DNA from: Butyricicoccus porcorum
Lineage (GTDB): Bacteria > Bacillota > Clostridia > Oscillospirales > Butyricicoccaceae
NCBI RefSeq assembly: GCF_002157465.1
Contig: NZ_NHOC01000005.1
Coordinates: 319,134 to 383,133, forward strand
DNA length: 64,000 bases
Direction: 5' to 3'
The notes beneath the pieces are model-generated. The model had not been told where the DNA came from, ran no database searches, and saw nothing but the letters and a program-made list of their open reading frames with translations. Shown here one piece after another: positions 52,198-61,381 of the stretch. The position numbers were made by a program, and so were the translations under genes. Every line of letters starts with the position of its first letter. The first letter of the stretch is position 1.

Positions 52198-52569
52198 TTA
52201 CTCACACGCACAGCCGGCTGCTTTCGTCCCCTCCTGTTCCCGTACATTGTCCAGATAGACGCGCCCCCAGGCGCACATTGCATCGAGAATCGGCAGGACG
52301 GTCTGTCCAAAGTCCGTCAACTCATACTCCACCTTTGGCGGCACGACCGGATAGACATGGCGGAGAATCAGTCCGTCATTTTCCAGCTCGCGCAGCTGCT
52401 GCGTCAGCATCTTCGGCGTAATTTTCGGCATCATCTTTTGCAGTGCACCGAAGCGCAGCGCGCCTCCCGTCAGATGGTCCAGTATCAGCGCCTTCCACTT
52501 GCCGCCAATCAGCCCCAGCGTTGCCTCAATCGGACAGTCGTAGGGGATTTTGCTGCAATCCCGTTTCAT
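52198..52569 (-). CDS. HxlR-family transcriptional regulator
   Basis: A 123-residue winged-helix regulator. The N-terminus has CPIEATLGLIGGKWKALIL, followed by the HTH with KITPKMLTQQLRELENDGLI and the wing VPPKVEYELTDFGQTVLPIL, all typical of HxlR/YodB. The N-terminal Cys near residue 12 is the usual redox- or electrophile-sensing position. A minus-strand promoter TTGTGC-N17-TATAAT lies near 52675-52703. The target is not evident. Confidence 0.9.
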   Translation of the reverse strand: MKRDCSKIPYDCPIEATLGLIGGKWKALILDHLTGGALRFGALQKMMPKITPKMLTQQLRELENDGLILRHVYPVVPPKVEYELTDFGQTVLPILDAMCAWGRVYLDNVREQEGTKAAGCACE

Positions 52570-52846
52570 CAGGCTCCCTCCTTATGCTTGCCCCTATCAG
52601 ATAGTTTCCATTCCCATAGTCGCTACCCTAAAAGTGCATTCTTGTTTTTCCGGATTTTTCTGTTACTATGTATTATAACATCAACCGGTGAATTGCACAA
52701 GGATGACAACCCCTTGCATACCACAAAAAGCTCCGTTTCCGGCACTGTTTGGGAGAATCCTCCGATTTGACTACGATCGTGCCCTTTTAGGCCGAAATTA
52801 TTGTAGACCTGCACAACTTTATGTTCGCTTTTTATCATGCGTCTTC

Positions 52847-52875
52847 TTGAAAACGACAACATGTCATGATATAAT
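52847..52875 (+). promoter_or_regulatory. Promoter of iolB-iolD
   Basis: TTGAAA (52847-52852), a 17-bp spacer and TATAAT (52870-52875), about 100 bp before iolB. A TGCACAACTT element (near 52808-52817) lies upstream. Confidence 0.75.
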
Positions 52876-52974
52876 AACAATAAATTATGCAAACGGGGAC
52901 ATCATATGCCCTTTTTGCAGCATTGTACTTCAAGGTTCTGCCGGGTTCCGGCACAGAGAAAGGTGTGTTTTACA

Positions 52975-53790
52975 ATGTACATGGATAAGGAAGTCAAGCG
53001 CGGCTACAACGAGTATCTGCGCCTTGATGAAGGAGAAGGCAAAGACGGCATGATGGACGTCGCGCTTCTGGTTATGGAAGCCGGCGATACCTACACCATC
53101 GAAGAGGCCGACAAGGAAGTTGCATGCCTGCTGTTCGACGGCGACGTCAATATGGCATGGGATGACCAGAGCGTCGACATGGTTCGCCCGAACCCGTTCG
53201 ACTACAACCCGTGGTGCCTGCATGTTTGCAAGCAGACCAAGATTGTCATCACCGCGAAGGGTCCGTCCAATATTTACGTCCAGAAAACCCTGAACGACAA
53301 GGTCGCTCCGGAATTCAAGAACAGACTGTTCACCCCGGACGACACCGACACCTGGGCACGCGGTACCGACGGCGTTTTGCAGAACTGCATCAAGCGCGAT
53401 GTCCGTACCTGCTTCGATCTCGACATCGCCCCGTACTCCAACATGGTTCTGGGCGAGGTTATCAACCTGCCGGGCAAGTGGTCCTCTTACCCGCCGCACT
53501 CCCATCCGCAGCCGGAGGTTTATTTCTACCGCTACGACAAGCCGATGGGCTATGGCGCAGGCTGGGGCAACGGCGAGCTGTATGAAACCCATCACAACGG
53601 CTGCGCACTGATTACCAAGGACTGCCACTCCCAGGTAACTGCACCGGGCTATGCCTGCTGCTATGCATGGGGCATCCGTCATCTGCCGGGCGATCCGTGG
53701 GATAAGACCCGTATCGATGATCCGACCCACGAATGGCTGGTCAAGGATGATGCCGATGAGCACATCTGGAAATGCCCGACCGGCTATTGA
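52975..53790 (+). CDS. iolB: 5-deoxy-glucuronate isomerase
   Basis: A 271-residue cupin-type isomerase that converts 5-deoxy-D-glucuronate to 2-deoxy-5-keto-gluconate. The metal-binding block is PPHSHPQPEVYFYRYD with downstream HHNGCALITKDCHSQVTAPGY (cut here) containing the other ligands. ATG 52975 begins the family sequence MYMDKEVKRGYNEY; a longer frame begins in the leader. It is the first gene of the iolB-iolD operon. Confidence 0.93.
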   Translation: MYMDKEVKRGYNEYLRLDEGEGKDGMMDVALLVMEAGDTYTIEEADKEVACLLFDGDVNMAWDDQSVDMVRPNPFDYNPWCLHVCKQTKIVITAKGPSNIYVQKTLNDKVAPEFKNRLFTPDDTDTWARGTDGVLQNCIKRDVRTCFDLDIAPYSNMVLGEVINLPGKWSSYPPHSHPQPEVYFYRYDKPMGYGAGWGNGELYETHHNGCALITKDCHSQVTAPGYACCYAWGIRHLPGDPWDKTRIDDPTHEWLVKDDADEHIWKCPTGY

Positions 53791-53873
53791 TTCATTCGCT
53801 TATTGTAACAATAAGGATATATATCTGAAACAATGTGAGAATTGTGTAAGAATTGCATGAGGAGGAAATTCCA

Positions 53874-55850
53874 ATGAAACACATGGAAACCGTCCGTCTG
53901 ACGACCAGCCAGGCTTGCATCCGCTTCCTGGAGAACCAGTACGTCAGCTACATCGATATGGACGGCAATGAAGTTGAGCAGAAGTTCATCCGCGGTATCT
54001 TCATGATCCCGGGCCACGGCAACTGTGTCGGCTACTGCAACGGTATTGAGCAGGAGATCAAGGATCTGGAAGTTTACCAGGGCAAGAACGAGCAGGGCAT
54101 GGCTCTGGCCGCTGTTGCATTCTCCCGTCAGCTGCGCCGCAAGCAGGCATTCGTCTGCACCTCTTCCGTAGGCCCCGGCGCCTGCAACATGATTACCGCA
54201 GCCGCTACCGCTACTGCAAACAACATTCCGGTTCTGCTGATGCCGGGTGATGTTTATGCATCCCGTCAGCCGGACCCGGTACTCCAGCAGATGGAGCAGC
54301 CGCAGAACCTGACCATCTCCGCACACGACTCCTTCCAGGCTGTTGTCAAGTACTGGGGCCGTGTCAACCGTCCGGAGCAGATCATGACCGACATGATCTC
54401 TGCATTCCGCGTTATGACCGATCCGGGCAACTGCGGCGCTGTTGCAGTTTCCATCCCGCAGGACGTTCAGGGCGAAGCATACGATTATCCGGTTGACTTC
54501 TTCAAGAAGCGCGTATGGAACATCGAGCGCCGTCCGGCTACCAAGAAGGCTGCCAAGAAGGCTGCTGAAATCATCAAGAGCGCAAAGAAGCCGCTCCTGA
54601 TCTGCGGCGGCGGCGTTCGCTACGCAGAAGCACACAAGGTATTCCGTGCATTCGCTGAAAAGTATGGCATTGCGTTCGGCGAGACCCAGGCGGGTAAATC
54701 CGCAATCGAGTGGACCCATCCGCTGAGCCTCGGCGGCCTCGGCATCACCGGTACCGAGTGTGCAAACGCATTTGCACATGACTGTGACGTTGTCATCGGC
54801 GTCGGCACCCGTTACACCGACTTCACCACCGCTTCCAAGTGGCTGTACGATGTAAACGCAAAGTTCGTCAACATCAACCCGTCCGAGTTCCAGTGCCTGA
54901 AGATGGATGCTTACCCGGTCGTTGCTGACGCAAACGAAGCACTGACCGCAATCAGCGCTGAGATCGACGCTCTGGGCGGCTACCACACCTCCGACGAGTA
55001 CGCTGCTGAGGTCAAGAGACTTCAGGATGCATGGTGGGCTGACGTTGACCGCATGGATCACACCGAGTACATCGACGCGGAGTCCTATGTTCCGGAAATC
55101 CAGGACGACAACCGCCGCGCTGTTGAGCACTTCATCGAGTCCATCGGCTCCAAGCTCACCCAGACCGCTGCTCTGGGCTACATCAACACCCACATCGCAC
55201 CGGATTCCATCGTTGTCGGCGCCGCAGGCTCCCTGCCGGGCGACCTCCAGGCACTGTGGAGAGCTCCGGTTCCGAACACCTACCATTGCGAGTACGGCTA
55301 CTCCTGCATGGGCTACGAGGTTGCCGGTGCTTACGGCTGTAAGATCGCATGCCCGGATCAGGAAGTTTACGCAATGTGCGGCGACGGCTCGTTCGACATG
55401 CTGCATTCCGAGCTGATTGCTTCCATCCAGTACGGCTACAAGATCAATGTCTGCCTGTTCGACAACGCAGCTTACGGCTGCATCAACAACCTCCAGGTTG
55501 GTCAGGGCAACAAGTCCCGTACCACCGAGAAGAACATGCACATTCCGGGCACTCCGTACGACGGCTGCGACCTGGGCCCGGCAATGAACATCGACTACGC
55601 CGGTGTTGCTGAGGCATATGGCTGCAAGGTTTACCGCGTAAAGACCATTGATGAACTGGCTGCTGCACTGGAGGATTCCAAGAAGCAGACCGTTTCCACC
55701 CTGATCGACATGAAGGTTCTGCCGAAGTCCATGTCCAAGGAGTGGGAGGCTTGGTGGCGTGTAGGCGTTGCCTCTGTTTCCGACAAGCCGGAAGTTCAGG
55801 AAGCCTACAAGAGACTCCAGGATCATCTGTACGAAGCTCGTCACTATTGA
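53874..55850 (+). CDS. iolD: 3D-(3,5/4)-trihydroxycyclohexane-1,2-dione hydrolase
   Basis: A 658-residue TPP enzyme of the acetohydroxyacid-synthase superfamily that hydrolytically opens the diketo ring to 5-deoxy-glucuronate. Visible are the start METVRLTTSQACIRFLENQYV, the TPP-activating Glu region, VCTSSVGPGACNMITAAATA, and the TPP/Mg motif CGDGSFDMLHSEL with NNLQVG. ATG 53874 follows GAGGAGG; the longer frame starts inside that site. It lies 83 bp after iolB. Codons are strongly biased. Confidence 0.95.
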   Translation: MKHMETVRLTTSQACIRFLENQYVSYIDMDGNEVEQKFIRGIFMIPGHGNCVGYCNGIEQEIKDLEVYQGKNEQGMALAAVAFSRQLRRKQAFVCTSSVGPGACNMITAAATATANNIPVLLMPGDVYASRQPDPVLQQMEQPQNLTISAHDSFQAVVKYWGRVNRPEQIMTDMISAFRVMTDPGNCGAVAVSIPQDVQGEAYDYPVDFFKKRVWNIERRPATKKAAKKAAEIIKSAKKPLLICGGGVRYAEAHKVFRAFAEKYGIAFGETQAGKSAIEWTHPLSLGGLGITGTECANAFAHDCDVVIGVGTRYTDFTTASKWLYDVNAKFVNINPSEFQCLKMDAYPVVADANEALTAISAEIDALGGYHTSDEYAAEVKRLQDAWWADVDRMDHTEYIDAESYVPEIQDDNRRAVEHFIESIGSKLTQTAALGYINTHIAPDSIVVGAAGSLPGDLQALWRAPVPNTYHCEYGYSCMGYEVAGAYGCKIACPDQEVYAMCGDGSFDMLHSELIASIQYGYKINVCLFDNAAYGCINNLQVGQGNKSRTTEKNMHIPGTPYDGCDLGPAMNIDYAGVAEAYGCKVYRVKTIDELAAALEDSKKQTVSTLIDMKVLPKSMSKEWEAWWRVGVASVSDKPEVQEAYKRLQDHLYEARHY

Positions 55851-55885
55851 TCCCACGCGTCCCAAACGCAAAATCAAACATTCCG

Positions 55886-55919
55886 CAGGAGCCTGCTTTT
55901 TGCAGGCTCCTGTTTTTTT
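55886..55919 (+). terminator. Terminator of iolBD
   Basis: An 11-bp stem CAGGAGCCTGC / GCAGGCTCCTG with T-rich loop and seven T. Confidence 0.95.
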
Positions 55920-56058
55920 GCGTTTTTCGTTCCAATTCTTACTATTTGCTTACAGTTTCGTAACGAAATGGTACACGCTCTGTTATCCTGCTTCTTTTGT
56001 GGTATAATAAAAAAACGCCGGGAAACCGGCGCGATACAGACGAAAAGAGGGGTGCGAT

Positions 56059-56979
56059 ATGAAATTCAAACAGACACTCGCCGCACTGCTGTGCGGCATC
56101 ATCCTGCTGGGCACTGCCGGCTGCGGCCCCAGCCCCGCAACCGGCTCCAAAAAAGACAGTGGCTCCGGCAGCGCAGGCGCACCGGGCAGCGCACAAACCG
56201 CAGGAAGCACAGACGGCTCTGCCGTCCCGACAGGTGGGCTGGAGGAGGAGAAAAATCCCATCCCGCAGGGGGACAAATATATGGCAATCACCTTTGATGA
56301 CGGGCCAACCGGCAATGAGGGCGGCCGCACCGAGCGCCTGCTCGACGGCCTGAAGGCGCGCGGCGTGCACGCGACGTTCTTCCTCTGCGGTTACCGCATC
56401 AAAGACTTCCATTCCATGGCAAAGCGTTATCTGGAGGAAGGACATGAACTGGGCAACCATACGATGGATCATCTGCTGCTCGACCGCGAGGTCAGCGACG
56501 GCGGCCTCCAGCAGGTCGGCAGCAACAGCGAGCTGATCGCCTCCTATACCGGCGAAAAGCCGACCGTCATGCGTCCGACCGGCGGCGCATACAACGACAC
56601 CGTTCGGGCATCCATGAAGCAGCTCGGCCTGCCGATCATCCTCTGGAGCGTTGACACGCTCGACTGGAAATACCGCGATGCCTCCAACGTCAAGACCCGC
56701 ATCGTTGAAAACGCGCAGGACGGTGCCATCGTTCTGTCACACGACCTGTATGAGACCACCGTCGAGGGCGTGCTCACCGCGATTGACGAGCTTCAGGCAC
56801 AGGGCTATGCGTTTGTCACAGTCTCTGAGCTGGCACAGCTCAAGGATGTGACGCTCGAACCGGGCGAGGTATACACCGATTTTACCTATGAAACGCTGCA
56901 CCCGGCGGACGCGGAGCCCGCGTCCCAGCCGGAAAGCGACGGCACAGAACCGACAGAAGCCGAACCGCCCGCAGCCTGA
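56059..56979 (+). CDS. Polysaccharide deacetylase lipoprotein (NodB domain)
   Basis: A 306-residue lipoprotein. Lipobox GTAGC (Cys about 21), a Ser/Gly-rich linker, then a NodB deacetylase domain (about 75-255). Metal-binding motifs are MAITFDDGPT (first Asp pair) and GHELGNHTMDH (His-x3-His), with the other motifs RPTGGAYND and WSVDTLDW. Such enzymes remove acetyl groups from peptidoglycan or other wall polymers. The C-terminal 40 residues are Glu/Pro/Ala-rich. It has its own promoter (TGGTATAAT, near 56000) and terminator. Confidence 0.9.
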   Translation: MKFKQTLAALLCGIILLGTAGCGPSPATGSKKDSGSGSAGAPGSAQTAGSTDGSAVPTGGLEEEKNPIPQGDKYMAITFDDGPTGNEGGRTERLLDGLKARGVHATFFLCGYRIKDFHSMAKRYLEEGHELGNHTMDHLLLDREVSDGGLQQVGSNSELIASYTGEKPTVMRPTGGAYNDTVRASMKQLGLPIILWSVDTLDWKYRDASNVKTRIVENAQDGAIVLSHDLYETTVEGVLTAIDELQAQGYAFVTVSELAQLKDVTLEPGEVYTDFTYETLHPADAEPASQPESDGTEPTEAEPPAA

Positions 56980-56995
56980 ATGGACACATGAAAAC

Positions 56996-57028
56996 AGCCG
57001 CCCGCGCAAGGTTGCGCGGGCGGCTTTC
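56996..57028 (+). terminator. Terminator between deacetylase and symporter genes
   Basis: Stem AGCCGCCCGCGC / GCGCGGGCGGCT with short T-rich right side; convergent genes. Confidence 0.85.
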
Positions 57029-57075
57029 TATTGGTATGGAATGTTTCCTGTTCCGGAATTTCACAGGATGCGGCG

Positions 57076-58737
57076 TTACATTACTGTGTAAGTAACAAAG
57101 CCCTTTGCTGCTACGCCGATCGGCGAGAAGATGATGTAGGCAATTACCATGACAATCAGGGAAATTGCTGCAACAACCTTGCCATACTTCCACGGCGTCA
57201 GATCAACCGCGCTGTGGTTCTCGAGAACGAAGTCGGTCTCACGCGGATGAACCTTGATGACGATGGCAACGATAATCATATCGATGACAAACAGAACTGC
57301 GGTGAAATACAGGTAATGTACATTTGCCAGTGCCGCAATGTGGTTGCGTGCCCAGAACTGCAGGAAGCAGTACAGGACAACATGAATCGGAATGATGACC
57401 TTCGGCAGAAGTGCGTCCGCCTTCTTGGACAGGAAGCCGACAGCCAGGCAGACGAAAATCGGCGTATTAAACGCTGCGAATGCAGAGTTTACGAAGGACG
57501 TGATGCCGCCCATGTACAGCATGAACGGAGACAGGACAATTGCAAATACGGTCAGAACCGTACCGAATCTCTGGCCAACCTTGACGCAGTGTGCATCCGA
57601 GCAGGTCGGGTTGAAGATCGGGCGATGGATATCCAGCGCATAGATCGTGGATGCGGAGTTCAGAACCGAGTTGAAGGACGACAGAATCGCACCGAACATA
57701 ACCGCTGCGAAGAAGCCGAGCAGCCAAGTCGGCATGACGTCGTTGACAATCATTGCATACGCAACATCGCCGTTATTGGTCCAGACCTTCTCGCCGTACA
57801 GGAAGTACGCGATGATGCCCGGGAATACGATAATCAGCGGGGTGCAGATCTTCATGAAGGATGCAAAGATTGCGCCCTTCTGCGCTTCCTTCAGGTTCTT
57901 CGCACCGAAGGTACGCTGAATGATCGACTGGTTGGTAGACCAGTAATACAGGTTATTGATAACCATGCCGGTGAACAGAAGCGGCCACGGCAGGTACGGT
58001 TCGTTCAGGTTTGCCGGGTTCCATACGTTCAGGCGAACCGGGTCAAGGGTCAGGAACTGATGCAGGCCTTCGGAAAAACCGCCGCCATACATGTTGCCCA
58101 GCTTGATCAGGCCGAAGACCGGAACCATCAGGCCGCCAATAATCAGGCCGATGCCGTTGATCGAGTCAGACAGTGCAACCGCGTGCAGGCCGCCGAACAG
58201 GGCATAGCATGCGCCGACAACTGCGATGATTGCGCCGAGGATTGCCAGGCACCAGAACTTGTTCAGTCCGGTGAGCCCCTCAACGTTAAAGATTTCCACG
58301 AATACCTGTGCACCAGCGTACAGGATATTCGGCAGCATGATAACGACATACGAAAACAATACGATGAGCGAAACCAGACGGCGTGCGAACTTGTCGTAGC
58401 GGGTCTCGAAGAACTCCGGAACGGTCGTCAGACCGGTCTTCAGGTAACGCGGCATCAGTACGAATGCAAGGAAGGTCAGTGCGATTGCAGAGGTAACCTC
58501 CCAGCCCATGGTGGACATGCCAACACGTGCGGACTGTCCGTTATTGCCAACAAGCTGTTCTGCCGACAGGTTTGTCATCAGCAGTGAGCCGGCAATAACA
58601 ATGCCAATCAGACTGTGGCCTGCCAGATAATAGCCATCCTGCGTGTCCAGCTTATCGCCTCTCGTCTTCCACCACGAGATAACGGCAACCAGAACAGTAA
58701 ACGCAAGGAATTCCACGGCAGTGATAAGTAAATCCAT
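57076..58737 (-). CDS. Sodium:solute symporter (SSS family), probable inositol transporter
   Basis: A 553-residue transporter with about 14 helices. Conserved SSS features include YYLAGHSLIGIVIAGSLLMTNLSAEQLVG, TTVPEFFETRY and ALFGGLHAVALSDSING. It is similar in layout to the SGLT-like inositol/sugar:Na+ symporters. Location beside iolD and a shared promoter motif with the transketolase genes suggest inositol as substrate; this is inference. It is single, with a promoter on the minus strand. Confidence 0.85.
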   Translation of the reverse strand: MDLLITAVEFLAFTVLVAVISWWKTRGDKLDTQDGYYLAGHSLIGIVIAGSLLMTNLSAEQLVGNNGQSARVGMSTMGWEVTSAIALTFLAFVLMPRYLKTGLTTVPEFFETRYDKFARRLVSLIVLFSYVVIMLPNILYAGAQVFVEIFNVEGLTGLNKFWCLAILGAIIAVVGACYALFGGLHAVALSDSINGIGLIIGGLMVPVFGLIKLGNMYGGGFSEGLHQFLTLDPVRLNVWNPANLNEPYLPWPLLFTGMVINNLYYWSTNQSIIQRTFGAKNLKEAQKGAIFASFMKICTPLIIVFPGIIAYFLYGEKVWTNNGDVAYAMIVNDVMPTWLLGFFAAVMFGAILSSFNSVLNSASTIYALDIHRPIFNPTCSDAHCVKVGQRFGTVLTVFAIVLSPFMLYMGGITSFVNSAFAAFNTPIFVCLAVGFLSKKADALLPKVIIPIHVVLYCFLQFWARNHIAALANVHYLYFTAVLFVIDMIIVAIVIKVHPRETDFVLENHSAVDLTPWKYGKVVAAISLIVMVIAYIIFSPIGVAAKGFVTYTVM

Positions 58738-58866
58738 TGCTCAACTTCTCCTTTTTTCACTTGTGTGCTCTCTCCAAGACAAACTGCCTCCCATGATGTT
58801 CCGGATCATCACATTTGGCAATGCCGACCAGGGCTCCAACAATTCCCCAGCCAATGTCTATCCTGT

Positions 58867-58896
58867 ATTATAACAGACGTCTTTACTTGTTTTCAA
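58867..58896 (-). promoter_or_regulatory. Promoter of the symporter gene
   Basis: On the minus strand TTGAAA (58891-58896), an 18-bp spacer and TATAAT (58867-58872). Confidence 0.75.
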
Positions 58897-58926
58897 GATT
58901 GGAAAAGCCCTATAGATTGAGAAAAA

Positions 58927-58941
58927 TTTCACCAACAGTTG
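58927..58941. promoter_or_regulatory. Candidate inositol-regulon operator (symporter)
   Basis: TTTCACCAACAGTTG, 30 bp upstream of the -35, matches the site at 50359-50373 at 14 of 15 positions and continues into GTGCAA. Confidence 0.5.
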
Positions 58942-59010
58942 TGCAATATTTACAAAAAATTCGCCACATTTATGAATTGTAAATATTTTATTACTAACTA
59001 AAACTAGGTT

Positions 59011-59055
59011 AAAAACGAAAAAAGTGCCGCATTCTCCTGAAAATGCAGCACTTTC
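59011..59055 (-). terminator. Minus-strand terminator of an unidentified short transcript
   Basis: Hairpin AAAGTGC..GCATT / AATGC..GCACTTT (59021-59054) followed on the minus strand by TTTTTTCGTTTTT. It ends a transcript that would start after the isomerase terminator at 59260-59290. Confidence 0.75.
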
Positions 59056-59259
59056 TCCATCATACAACAACAAAAGGGATAGTATAATTTTTAACAAGAA
59101 TGAACGCCGAACGGCGGCTCCTGAATTCCGCCGGGATCAGACATGGCAGCCTGCCATGTGTGTCCAATCACCTCGTCGTCTATACATCCTGCCAAACATA
59201 AGGATATCACATTTGTTACAGAAACGCAAGTGCAAGTTTGATTTTCGCCCGGATGCGAG

Positions 59260-59290
59260 AAAAAGCCGCCGGTCAAATGACCGGCGACCT
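59260..59290 (-). terminator. Terminator of the isomerase gene
   Basis: Stem GCCGGTCA / TGACCGGC (59268-59285) extended by GCC/GACC, with A-tract left giving a minus-strand U-run. Confidence 0.88.
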
Positions 59291-59318
59291 GTGCAGTTTC
59301 TTCTCTTCTTTTCGGGGA

Positions 59319-60239
59319 TTACTTGCCCAGCAGCTCTCTCTCGAGGATTTCACGAGCTTCCGGAGCCTGCTTGTCCATCTTCTCCGGGAAACCGAAGTAA
59401 GATACACATGCGATGTTGTCGCCGCCTACCTTCGGAGCGTCCGGCTTCAGCTGCTTGTTTGCGAAGTCCATCTCGCGCAGGGTCTCGAAGATGCCCTGGA
59501 AGTCGACCTCGCCTTCGCCCATAGCGGTGTGCTGATGGATGGTAACGTCAGCTGCGCCGCGCTGGTTCAGCCAAGGCGGATTGAGGATGTAACGGCAGTC
59601 CTTGGTCTGGTTGTAGGTATCCGCAAACAGAACGTGGGTCAGCTCGTCGCCAGCGTACTTCAGCATATGGCGGACATCGCCCTTGCCCTGATCGTAGAAG
59701 AAGCCATGGGATGCGGAGTAAACGTAGCCCAGGTTCTTGGAACGGAAGGACTTAACCAGATCGCAAGCCTCGTCGTTCAGCTCACAGAAGTCATACGGAT
59801 GGGACTGAACCTCAACACGCAGGCCTTCGCGCTCGATGATCGGAAGGAGTTCTTCCATGGAGCGGAACCACATGCCGTTGCAGATCTCCTGCTGGTTCGG
59901 GTCGCCGGAGAACTCGGTATTGATAACCGGAACGCCCATGTTGACAGCGATCTCGATGATCTTCTTCCAGTTTGCAACAGCGTGCTGGCGCTGCTCCTCG
60001 GTCGGGCCGCTCCAGCGATATACGACGATGAACGAAGAAATCTCAACGCCAGTTTCCTTGAGTGCCTGACGGTACTCAGCCTCTGCCTCCTTGGAGAACA
60101 GCGGGTGCTTGTAGAACGGGTTGATGCGCGGATGCGGGGACTGCTCGATGTACTTGTAGCCCCAGTCTGCTACCTTGTGCACCATGTCATTGATGCTCAT
60201 CTGCTTGGCGAGTACGTCAACGTCAAATGCAATTTTCAT
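59319..60239 (-). CDS. Sugar phosphate isomerase/epimerase-like TIM-barrel protein
   Basis: A 306-residue AP-endonuclease/xylose-isomerase-like TIM barrel (PF01261). It has KIAFDVDVLAKQMSINDMV at the start, NTEFSGDPNQQE, VEVQSHPYDF, VYSASHGFF and HQHTAMGEGEVDFQGIFETL with putative metal-binding Glu/His/Asp residues. Family members include IolE, IolI and IolH. Given the surrounding genes it may isomerise or epimerise an inositol-derived keto compound. ATG 60239 follows AAGGAGG; the frame extending to 60818 is not supported. Confidence 0.83.
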   Translation of the reverse strand: MKIAFDVDVLAKQMSINDMVHKVADWGYKYIEQSPHPRINPFYKHPLFSKEAEAEYRQALKETGVEISSFIVVYRWSGPTEEQRQHAVANWKKIIEIAVNMGVPVINTEFSGDPNQQEICNGMWFRSMEELLPIIEREGLRVEVQSHPYDFCELNDEACDLVKSFRSKNLGYVYSASHGFFYDQGKGDVRHMLKYAGDELTHVLFADTYNQTKDCRYILNPPWLNQRGAADVTIHQHTAMGEGEVDFQGIFETLREMDFANKQLKPDAPKVGGDNIACVSYFGFPEKMDKQAPEAREILERELLGK

Positions 60240-60428
60240 TGATAGTATCCTCCTTACTTGTCGTGTTGTCCGCCTTTCGGCGGTCTCCCTTGATGCTTCT
60301 ATTATATCTGCCTGTGCAGCATCTGCCAATGATAGTATTTGCCGAATAACTGCGATATTCTGCTGTCTTACCTCTTGCAATTGCGGCGCATGCCTGCTAC
60401 GATAAATAACAGAAAGGATGTGAACAAA

Positions 60429-61298
60429 ATGCTGATTCCGGAAGCCGGCGTACACCAGACCTCCGAGCGATACTATTTTACGCCGTCCGCGCTGGCACAT
60501 GAGCTGTTTTATTATCCGACGCGCTGCGGGCATTATTTCTGCAACAGCGCATACTCCTTCGGGTGCCAGTCGGAAATCGCACTCCAGGGCGACCACAATC
60601 TGAATATCATGCTGTTTGCCGTGCAGGACGGCGCGATGGAGTTGGATCTGGGCGGGAAGCCCACGCTCGCCGCGTCCGGGCAGATCGTGCTGTTCGACTG
60701 CCGCGAGCCGTACTGCTACCACGGTACAGACGGACTGGAATTTATCTGGCTGCTGTTTAACGGGCTGAATGCGCACGATTTTTACCGCCGCATTCTTCAG
60801 GTGCACGGCGACCGGCACGTGTTTGCGCCGACGTCATACTCAGAAATCCTGCTTGCGCTGGATTCCCTGCTCAGCGGGTGCGCCTCCGGCGACCGCCTGA
60901 GCGAAGCCGCCTGTTCCCAGCTGCTGCACCGCATCCTGTGCCAGCTGCTGCTGGAGGACACGGGCACCGTGCGCGATACGGACAGCTGCATCACGCAGGC
61001 GATCCGCTACATGAACGAACACCTGTTTGAACAGCTGAGCGTGGCGATGGTCGCAGAGGCGGTCAGCCTCAGCCCCTCGCACTTCTCCCGCCAGTTCAAG
61101 CGGCACACCGGCTACTCGCCGTATGAATACATCGTACTGCGCCGACTGGACAAGGCAAAATACATGCTGACCTCCACGACGCTGACCGTCAAGGAAATCG
61201 CCTACCATATCGGCTACAACAGCGAGGAAAATTTTATCCACAGCTTCCAGAAAAACGTGGGGATTTCCCCCAGCCTGTTCCGAAAATACCCGATTTAA
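60429..61298 (+). CDS. AraC-family transcriptional regulator
   Basis: A 289-residue regulator with an N-terminal cupin-like sensor (residues 20-115) and a C-terminal tandem HTH (IRYMNEHLFEQLSVAMVAEAVSLSPSHFSRQFK cut at the second helix, and VKEIAYHIGYNSEENFIHSFQKNVGISPSLFRK). It is divergent from the TIM-barrel isomerase gene, 190 bp apart, so it probably controls that gene and perhaps the adjoining dehydrogenase. The ligand is unknown. Confidence 0.9.
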   Translation: MLIPEAGVHQTSERYYFTPSALAHELFYYPTRCGHYFCNSAYSFGCQSEIALQGDHNLNIMLFAVQDGAMELDLGGKPTLAASGQIVLFDCREPYCYHGTDGLEFIWLLFNGLNAHDFYRRILQVHGDRHVFAPTSYSEILLALDSLLSGCASGDRLSEAACSQLLHRILCQLLLEDTGTVRDTDSCITQAIRYMNEHLFEQLSVAMVAEAVSLSPSHFSRQFKRHTGYSPYEYIVLRRLDKAKYMLTSTTLTVKEIAYHIGYNSEENFIHSFQKNVGISPSLFRKYPI

Positions 61299-61308
61299 TA
61301 CCCCAAAC

Positions 61309-61345
61309 GCAAAAAGCCGCCGGCGAACAGCCGACGGCTTTTGAT
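61309..61345. terminator. Terminator between AraC and dehydrogenase genes
   Basis: Stem AAAAGCCG / CGGCTTTT with inner GGC/GCC pairs (61312-61342), between convergent genes. Confidence 0.85.
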
Positions 61346-61381
61346 CTGCTTAAGGGAAAAATCTGTTTTCGCTGTGGCAAA

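Larger units (their letters stand above)
58738..59318. other. Intergenic region with regulatory elements and possible small transcript
   Basis: From left to right: symporter promoter (58867-58896), candidate operator (58927-58941), an 11-bp inverted repeat AATATTTACAA/TTGTAAATATT (58945-58987), a minus-strand terminator (59011-59055), about 200 bp with only very short frames and a 9-bp palindrome ACATGGCAG-C-CTGCCATGT (59141-59159), and the terminator of the isomerase gene (59260-59290). A small RNA or peptide gene between the two terminators is possible but unsupported. Confidence 0.5.

Noticed and set aside
53784-55877. A 697-codon open frame on the minus strand opposite iolD
   Set aside because: Antisense shadow of a strongly codon-biased gene; no ribosome site and no recognisable domain.
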